From Oligoflexia bacterium (GTDB taxonomy: Bacteria; Bdellovibrionota; Bacteriovoracia; Bacteriovoracales; Bacteriovoracaceae): a stretch of 59,763 nt of DNA. Within the stretch, counting starts at the first letter, position 1. Each line of letters begins with the position of its first letter. Location: positions 1 through 59,763 of the forward strand of contig JADGAM010000005.1 in assembly GCA_015232015.1 (NCBI GenBank). The letters run 5' to 3'. This document shows positions 54,614 through 59,763 of this stretch, one piece after another. Below the pieces are notes generated by a model that was not told the origin of the DNA, ran no database searches, and saw only the letters and a list, made by a program, of their open reading frames with translations. The position numbers and the translations under genes are program-made.

Positions 54614-55135
54614 ATGAAAATTAAACTGCTGTTAGTGTTTACTTTAATGCTATCTTCACTTCAAGTCTATGCTCAAGGAAGTAAATGTGAAATGCTGGAA
54701 GATCTTTTAAAGATCACAAAAAAACATCGTGTAATTCTGGAAATCTCACCTAGTGAGGGAAAAAGCTTTGAAGACTATGAAGATTGCTGGGTAAAATACA
54801 ATTACAATTTTTGGGGAAATGCTGAAGCAATTGGAATAAAAAAGGGATTAGAAGAAGTTATCTTACCAAATGTTTCCAAAGTGTTTGGGAGTAATACGGC
54901 AAAAATAGTAGCAAAGCAATTTGAAAACTATTTAGCAATTAAGGCCGATAAAGCGACCAATACTGCTTATTTTGAAGCTATAACAATTGGCAAGCAAAAC
55001 TATCACTTGGTGGGTAGCTATGATGAAGATGGACTTGATAATTTCTACATCTATCCTGTAGATAGTGCCACTCCTCTCGTATATATCTCTTCTTCTAACC
55101 ACTGGCCTTTGAATAATCCTGAACTAAATCCTTAA
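54614..55135 (+). CDS. Secreted protein of unknown function between transposon remnants
   Basis: AAAGGA eight bases before the ATG at 54614 fixes the start; an in-frame ATG at 54563 lacks a ribosome site. The 173-residue product has a signal peptide (cut near VYAQG, residue 20) and only two Cys (KCEML and DCWVK). The middle is helical (NAEAIGIKKGLEEVILPNVSKVFG) and the end is beta-rich (FYIYPVDSATPLVYISS). I do not recognise it. It is bracketed by an HTH-transposase remnant and a Tn3 transposase remnant, which suggests it arrived on, or survived next to, mobile DNA. Confidence 0.7.
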   Translation: MKIKLLLVFTLMLSSLQVYAQGSKCEMLEDLLKITKKHRVILEISPSEGKSFEDYEDCWVKYNYNFWGNAEAIGIKKGLEEVILPNVSKVFGSNTAKIVAKQFENYLAIKADKATNTAYFEAITIGKQNYHLVGSYDEDGLDNFYIYPVDSATPLVYISSSNHWPLNNPELNP

Positions 55136-55172
55136 AGTAGTATCTACAGCGATTACGAAGCATAATTAAACA

Positions 55173-55381
55173 TCAACAGAGATTAAGGAATCCCAGGTCA
55201 AGACCAAAATATTTTGGCGAATGCCGAGCTATAAGAGACTCCCTTTCGGTTAAAAATTTTTGACCATCAAAACTGGCATGTAGTAAATCAGGTTGCAAAT
55301 TCCAGCATTGAAAAATAGGTAGTTTTGCGATGGCATTGCTAATAACATCGTTGGCGGCCCGAAGACCTTTTTTACTGCCTA
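55173..55381 (-). pseudogene. Tn3-family transposase (TnpA) fragment
   Basis: Read on the minus strand from about 55381, the frame gives AIAKLPIFQCWNLQPDLLHA, then SFDGQKFLTERESLIARHSP and KYFGLDLGFL before a TGA at 55173. The DGQKF motif with its upstream LPIF-W and downstream KYFGL is the hallmark of the Tn3-type DDE transposase domain, containing the first catalytic Asp. Only about 65 residues remain of a protein of about 1,000, and no terminal inverted repeat is recognisable, so this is a decayed fragment. Confidence 0.75.
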
Positions 55382-55385
55382 TATA

Positions 55386-56987
55386 TTATTTGGGATGTTG
55401 ACTATTGTCATTATCAGTCGATGTACTGAGCAGAAAAGCTTTTTTTAGCCTTTTAATAAAATTATTATTAAGATCTCTATCGTCAACATTTTTAACAACT
55501 TCTTCAGTAATTTCAAAAATATCTTCTTTTATAACAGAGATTACTTTATTGATTGTTGGTCCCCACGGGGAGTTAGTGCTCAAGAGTGGTTTTAAAATTT
55601 TTTCCCCTAAAAAACCTCTACTAGGTGTTAGGGCAGTATGTTCCTCGTTATATTTGGGATAATCATAAGGATTAATAAAGTGGGCAAAATCTCGTTCTGT
55701 TGAATACTTAGAACTAGAATCCATTAAATAAAAATTTTTTGCAATAACAGAAAGATCTCTGGCCTCCATCACTGCAATTAGATCGGCGAATAACTCATTA
55801 TGAGGTAAGCTGCTAGTAATAATAAGATCATTGTCTATTGATCTTAATGCCTTATTATACATATTTAGATAAAAAATTGCATGACCAAACTCATGGGCAA
55901 GAATTGGATCCTCACAATTTCTTATAAATCCACTTTCACTCTCTTTCTCTGCTCTGCACTGATAAGTTCTCGCAAAAAAATCATCCATATTTTTTTCACC
56001 TATAAATATGGTATTTCTTAATTTATTATAAGAGGAGTCGGAAGCAGTACCATACGGTATTATTTTAATGTTTATTTCACTGGGAATCTTTATATTCTCT
56101 TTACATAGCTCACCGGCAACTCTTTTAATTACTTGTAAATAATTATGTATATTTTTTTGATGAGAAAACTCTTCTATCACATTAACATTAATTGTTTGGT
56201 GATCACAGTATGTTACCGGGTAACAATGACCGCTTGGATAATTGTGTTCTTTAATTCCAATCAATCCCACTACCCCACTTTTTTTGTTCTTTATTCCCCC
56301 TCTAAGAAAATCAGTATTGGAACATTCGTCGGGTGTACTCACTGATGGATCTGAATCCTCCTTAGCTCTGGCGCTCTTTGTTTGTTGGGATAACTTATAT
56401 CCTGAATAGATATTCGCAGAGGCCACTAACGCTATCAAAGCAACCGCCTTAATTTTAGTTAGTAAATTTGAGTTATCGCAAGGAGGGGCTTCATCTGAAA
56501 CTTCCTCATCTGGATTTTTTTCCTTAAATTGTTTCGATGATTGTGCCCAATTTTCAAATGTTTTATAAGTTCCATCTTCGTTTTTATCAATAGCAATCGC
56601 AGGCCTACTTAAAATATATTCATCGCCACTTTTTACCCTGGTCCAGAAAGATTCCTCACTAAAATATCTATTAATGGCGACCTTTAATTTCTCATCTATT
56701 TTTGTTTTACTTAGATTGTTTTGGATATCTACCAGGGCCTTCCTGATTACATCTTTTGCTTCTTCACTTATTTTTTCTTTTTTATTTTCATAATCAATAA
56801 GGGACCACTCTAAATTATTATCATAAATTGGATCTAAAAAATATTTTTCCCAAAGTTCGTCTACGTCAATTCCCTGTTCCTCTAATTTTATAGTAATATC
56901 TTTATCAGTTAAGAATGATTTACCTGCATAAAGATTAGTTACACTAAGTGTGATTAAGATTATAATAATTAAATTGTGAATTTTCAT
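55386..56987 (-). CDS. Secreted HExxH zinc metalloprotease-like protein
   Basis: A signal peptide (to about NLYAG, residue 22) is followed by a helical N-terminal region and one hydrophobic segment (about 176-196), then a catalytic-looking domain with ILAHEFGHAIFYLNM near residue 364 and HNELFADLIAV some 25-30 residues later. The HEFGH plus a distal Glu in NELFADL fit a gluzincin-type zinc site. Cys are paired in the middle. The family is not one I recognise. It follows the ParB-like secreted gene on the same strand and ends next to the Tn3 fragment, in an apparently acquired region. Confidence 0.78.
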   Translation of the reverse strand: MKIHNLIIIILITLSVTNLYAGKSFLTDKDITIKLEEQGIDVDELWEKYFLDPIYDNNLEWSLIDYENKKEKISEEAKDVIRKALVDIQNNLSKTKIDEKLKVAINRYFSEESFWTRVKSGDEYILSRPAIAIDKNEDGTYKTFENWAQSSKQFKEKNPDEEVSDEAPPCDNSNLLTKIKAVALIALVASANIYSGYKLSQQTKSARAKEDSDPSVSTPDECSNTDFLRGGIKNKKSGVVGLIGIKEHNYPSGHCYPVTYCDHQTINVNVIEEFSHQKNIHNYLQVIKRVAGELCKENIKIPSEINIKIIPYGTASDSSYNKLRNTIFIGEKNMDDFFARTYQCRAEKESESGFIRNCEDPILAHEFGHAIFYLNMYNKALRSIDNDLIITSSLPHNELFADLIAVMEARDLSVIAKNFYLMDSSSKYSTERDFAHFINPYDYPKYNEEHTALTPSRGFLGEKILKPLLSTNSPWGPTINKVISVIKEDIFEITEEVVKNVDDRDLNNNFIKRLKKAFLLSTSTDNDNSQHPK

Positions 56988-57086
56988 ATTTCTTTCCTAT
57001 AATTTTGGTTGTTAATCGTTTAAGCTCACATTTTTTGATTAAGTTAATATGTGACCAATAATAGTCACCCATCACCTTTTTTACCC

Positions 57087-58505
57087 CTATGTATTGAGCT
57101 TCTCTTCAATCATCAGTCTGCAGGACTTAAGTCGACCAGAGGAATCGCCACAGTCGCCATTTTTTGCGTTTTCAAGTAAAAAACTTCTTACCTCTTTATC
57201 GGTTTTTATTAAATCTTTTACTTGTTCTTTTAATTGATTTATCTCTGAGCAGCTCCAACTTTTTACAGGAGAATAGCAACTCTTGGTCTGAAGTCCAGAG
57301 ACACATTTTGCTAGTTTCGCATGGATTAATTCAGATAGGCGAAACTCCATAAAATTTTTAAAAAAGTCACCATCGGTTATTTTTAATTCGTAAAGTGCTG
57401 TACCTACTAAAGATCTCATGGGATTATCTGGGAAAATTGTAAAGTTATTAGGGATGTTTTTATTTATAAAGTCATTCCACATTTGTTCTTGTTTCTGAGG
57501 ATTGTCGTAATGTTTTTCTAGCATACTATTTAAATCCTTTATCGATTCTGCAGTAAAGTAAAATTTGTTTGATCCTACCATGTGCTCGCCAAAGGTCTTC
57601 CAGCTTCGTCCAACAAAATTATCAGTTATGTTTAATCGCGCCTTATATTGATTTAAGTTACCTGTACTGCTTTGACTTTCAATCTCCAATTGATCCTTCA
57701 AGATTCCTACGGTAACACGGTGGTGACCATCGGAAAGAAAAACGGTACCGTTAGGAGCAATCACTGCAGGAAATGGTTTTCCAGATAACTTCTTTTGAAA
57801 GTCATCGTGACTTAAACTTCTACTTATATTAAACATAGCAATTACAGCTTCGTGTCCCACAGACATTTGAGATGGACGAATTCTAAGTAAGGGTGATTCA
57901 ACTATAGTACCGGGAGAAATTTCTGTAACACAACTAGGAACATCTTCAACTGATCCACCTCTTGCGGAGGAAATGACCGAAAGTAGGGAGTCACTTCCAG
58001 AGCAAGTCTGAAGTTGATCGTTAATATAGTTTGTTTGATTGATAAAACTTCTTAATCCTTGATCAGTACTCTCTCTACTGACAGTGCCAGAACTCTGTTG
58101 GCAGCTTTCACTATTGTATTTGTCACTAGAAGATGCTTTGTTGGTATGTTTGGCGTTTGAGATATTATTGCAACCGTTGATGATTTTGGCAGATAAAATA
58201 AGTCCAAGCAGTAAAACAGTAGTGAAGCGAGCTTTTAAGATTGGCGTGAATGGTTTAGATAGGTGTGACGACCCCTTAAAAGATGGAGTTTCTTTTTTTA
58301 TTGTTGATCTCCATTTGTTAGTTGCTTCTAATTTTATTCTATGATCATAGGATGTTTTGAAATATTCTCTAGAACTTTTATAATGGTTTTTGTTTGCAAA
58401 GGCATCTATCGAGGTTAATTGGAGTGAAATTAAGGATATTAGTGTATATTGAAAAATGAATTTGTTTAATCCATATAATACATTGATAAATCTTAGTTTT
58501 TTCAT
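57087..58505 (-). CDS. Secreted ParB-like protein (ParBc_2-type DGHHR motif)
   Basis: A signal peptide precedes SIDAFANKN (about residue 38). A second hydrophobic segment (about 90-112) suggests anchoring. The middle domain has RIRPSQMSVGHEAVIAMFNI followed by a Pro-rich turn and FLSDGHHRVTVGIL near residue 257, as in ParB/sulfiredoxin-like folds (ParBc_2), where the Asp-His-His-Arg block is the nucleotide or catalytic site. Cys-rich segments occur in the C-terminal third. Secreted ParB-like domains are uncommon and their role is not established. GAAGGGG precedes the ATG. It lies 99 bp upstream of the metalloprotease gene. Confidence 0.72.
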   Translation of the reverse strand: MKKLRFINVLYGLNKFIFQYTLISLISLQLTSIDAFANKNHYKSSREYFKTSYDHRIKLEATNKWRSTIKKETPSFKGSSHLSKPFTPILKARFTTVLLLGLILSAKIINGCNNISNAKHTNKASSSDKYNSESCQQSSGTVSRESTDQGLRSFINQTNYINDQLQTCSGSDSLLSVISSARGGSVEDVPSCVTEISPGTIVESPLLRIRPSQMSVGHEAVIAMFNISRSLSHDDFQKKLSGKPFPAVIAPNGTVFLSDGHHRVTVGILKDQLEIESQSSTGNLNQYKARLNITDNFVGRSWKTFGEHMVGSNKFYFTAESIKDLNSMLEKHYDNPQKQEQMWNDFINKNIPNNFTIFPDNPMRSLVGTALYELKITDGDFFKNFMEFRLSELIHAKLAKCVSGLQTKSCYSPVKSWSCSEINQLKEQVKDLIKTDKEVRSFLLENAKNGDCGDSSGRLKSCRLMIEEKLNT

Positions 58506-58800
58506 GGGCCCCTTCTCTTTTTATCCCCTGTTAATGATGATATTGCCTGACAAAGATGATGATAGTTATTTGGGCAATTTTTATTTGTTTCCAGTTGTTA
58601 TGATATTACTGTGGTTCGGAGAGGTCTCGCGCAAAAAGCTTGATTCCTCCTCTAAATCGCAGTCCTTAATTACAAGGATACCATGGTCAGGTAATCGATA
58701 ATCCAAAAGATAAAAAAAGTTTTTCACTCAAATAATTTTTAGTGGTTATATCAAGTTAGAAAATTTAAATAAAAAATATACTGGCCCAATAAGGTGGCCC

Positions 58801-58833
58801 TACCGGATCTGATGTGTCTACCGGATCTGATGT
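58801..58833. repeat. 18-bp-period direct repeat (TACCGGATCTGATGT twice)
   Basis: Two copies of TACCGGATCTGATGT lie 18 bp apart. The gap 58506-59131 otherwise holds AT-rich sequence and, at its end, the IS5-like remnant; there is no gene I can support on either strand. Confidence 0.8.
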
Positions 58834-58882
58834 TGCAAAAAATGCCTATTTTGATACTAATTTCCTACTTTTTTCCCACACA

Positions 58883-59038
58883 AGCTTTGTTGCACGAATC
58901 GATTTTTTGAAAATGATCTCCCTAAAAAACTAAATTTTGAAAAATTAAATTCTTATTGTTTCAGGCATTTCTAGCTTAGACATGATGTTTAGTATTTTGT
59001 AACCAATGGCCGCTTCAACTTTTTATCGATTTTTCCGA
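58883..59038 (-). pseudogene. Remnant of the 3' end of an IS5-like transposase with terminal repeat
   Basis: The minus strand reads VEAAIGYKILNIMSKLEMP and then ETIRI before a TAA at 58945. This is the type of C-terminus (KILNxMxxLGMPxS) that I recall from IS5-group transposases. A frameshift separates it from the upstream FGKIDKK. About 45 bp after the stop comes AGCTTTGTTGCACGAATC (58883-58900), which resembles an IS5/IS903-type terminal inverted repeat (GGCTTTGTTGCA...). No other copy of the repeat is visible. Tentative. Confidence 0.5.
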
Positions 59039-59131
59039 ACAGTCTAATTGCTAATATGTATAAGCTGTATACGCGCGAGCGCAGTCGGCGGACACCCGCT
59101 TTTGAGGAATAGGTAATAGGAGAAATTATAT

Positions 59132-59763
59132 ATGTTTAACCGCCTATGCGAGTTTCCTCTTAGAAAAAAAATACTTTTTTACTATCTAATATTAATAGTA
59201 TTAATATTTTTTTATTTACTCTGCCTATGGAGTTCAACTTCTACTTTAAATGCTTCTGAAGAGAAGAAAAGTAGTTATTATCAAGAAACAGTCGGAAATA
59301 AGGCCGCCAATTTAATTGAATTACAAAACGTTGTTAAAAAGGCAAGACCATTACCTTTTAAAGTTCAAGTGCCAGAGATATCTCCAATACCTCATGAAAC
59401 CATTTTGAATTATTTAAATACTCATGCAGTTGAATGGAAAAAATTATGGTCGGAAATTAAAAGCTTTTCTAGCAGTGATTTAGAGAAATTGGCGGCCTTG
59501 GGAAAATTAATAAAAACTACTTTTGAACAAAGTTATCAAGATACAAAATTTTTTGATTCGGTTCTTAGTAAATTTATAGAAGGTAATTTGGGAAATATGA
59601 TCATGGTACGTAGTACTGGCAAGGAAGATACCGCAGAGATTGCCAACCCGGGAGGAAATGAAAGTCTACCGGCATATCCCAATAAGAAAGCAATCGCCAA
59701 GGCCATAGGAGTGGTAGTTGCATCCTACTTTAGTGAGAAATCGTTAAAGCAACGGCATATAAG
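59132..59763 (+). CDS. Membrane-anchored PEP synthase / pyruvate phosphate dikinase N-terminal (ATP-binding) domain protein, 3' end cut
   Basis: AATAGGAG precedes the ATG at good spacing. Residues 1-35 contain one strongly hydrophobic segment, a signal peptide or anchor. The following part matches the PPDK_N/PEP-utiliser ATP-grasp start: VGNKAANLIEL (about residues 56-66), then MVRSTGKEDTAEIANPGGNES near residues 161-181, corresponding to the RSSATxEDLxxxSFAGQ block, and AIGVVVASYFSEKSLKQR at the cut end. Known PEP synthases are cytoplasmic, so export or anchoring of this domain is odd. The rest of the protein, including the phospho-His domain, is outside the window. Confidence 0.78.
   Translation, partial: MFNRLCEFPLRKKILFYYLILIVLIFFYLLCLWSSTSTLNASEEKKSSYYQETVGNKAANLIELQNVVKKARPLPFKVQVPEISPIPHETILNYLNTHAVEWKKLWSEIKSFSSSDLEKLAALGKLIKTTFEQSYQDTKFFDSVLSKFIEGNLGNMIMVRSTGKEDTAEIANPGGNESLPAYPNKKAIAKAIGVVVASYFSEKSLKQRHI

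Noticed and set aside
58456-58701. Plus-strand 81-codon hydrophobic frame across the start of the ParB-like gene
   Set aside because: No ribosome site, and it overlaps the start and Shine-Dalgarno of a well-supported opposite gene; it looks like a shadow frame.

Overview
The window is AT-rich (about one third G+C by eye) and gene-dense. It comes from a Gram-negative bacterium: there are many signal-peptide and lipobox proteins, menaquinone synthesis (menD), CheV-type chemotaxis, a heptose-bisphosphatase homologue and Tex. The many secreted proteases, nuclease and lipoproteins fit a Bdellovibrionota/Oligoflexia-type organism, but no marker gene here proves this. I see no rRNA, tRNA or CRISPR array.

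Layout. 1-320 is a cut response regulator. 428-7886 is a compact acyl-chain locus: ketoacyl synthase, acyl carrier protein, carotenoid-desaturase-like FAD enzyme and glutamate-decarboxylase-like PLP enzyme on the minus strand, with a FadH-type dienoyl-CoA reductase divergent. 7.9-20 kb holds a haem-motif lipoprotein, menD, a prolyl-oligopeptidase lipoprotein, YjbQ, a trypsin-like protease, a GH15 enzyme, a Tyr/Arg-rich secreted protein, Hsp20 and a metallophosphoesterase. 20.0-25.5 kb (minus) carries the archaeal-type first step of the mevalonate pathway (HMG-CoA synthase, thiolase, DUF35), then a histidine kinase/response regulator pair and two unlisted micropeptides. 25.7-32.6 kb has a DMT transporter, a glycosidase-like protein, an FHA/double-RDD membrane protein and endonuclease I.

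32.8-46.8 kb contains cobalamin nucleotide-loop genes in two places (cbiB; cobU, a cobD-cobQ fusion, cobC) with a radical SAM protein, a receiver protein, secreted proteins and CheV between and beside them. 46.9-53.4 kb is mostly housekeeping (LysR, GmhB-like, M14 peptidase, RlmI-like, Tex). 53.9-59.1 kb looks accessory: remnants of three unrelated transposable elements (an HTH transposase, a Tn3-type TnpA, an IS5-like end) lie among secreted proteins of unknown role (a HExxH metalloprotease, a ParB-like protein). The window ends inside a membrane-anchored PEP-synthase-type ATP-binding protein.

Three sequence habits run throughout. Alanine GCC is used mostly after codons ending in G, so GGCC is over-represented. 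Conserved enzymes carry in-frame microsatellite inserts (poly-Asn, Asn-Gln, Ser-Glu). Short tandem repeats with 8, 11, 12 and 18 bp units sit in spacers and gene starts. The leads I rate highest are the archaeal-type mevalonate trio, the small acyl-chain locus, the micropeptide pair and the mobile-element graveyard with its secreted cargo.
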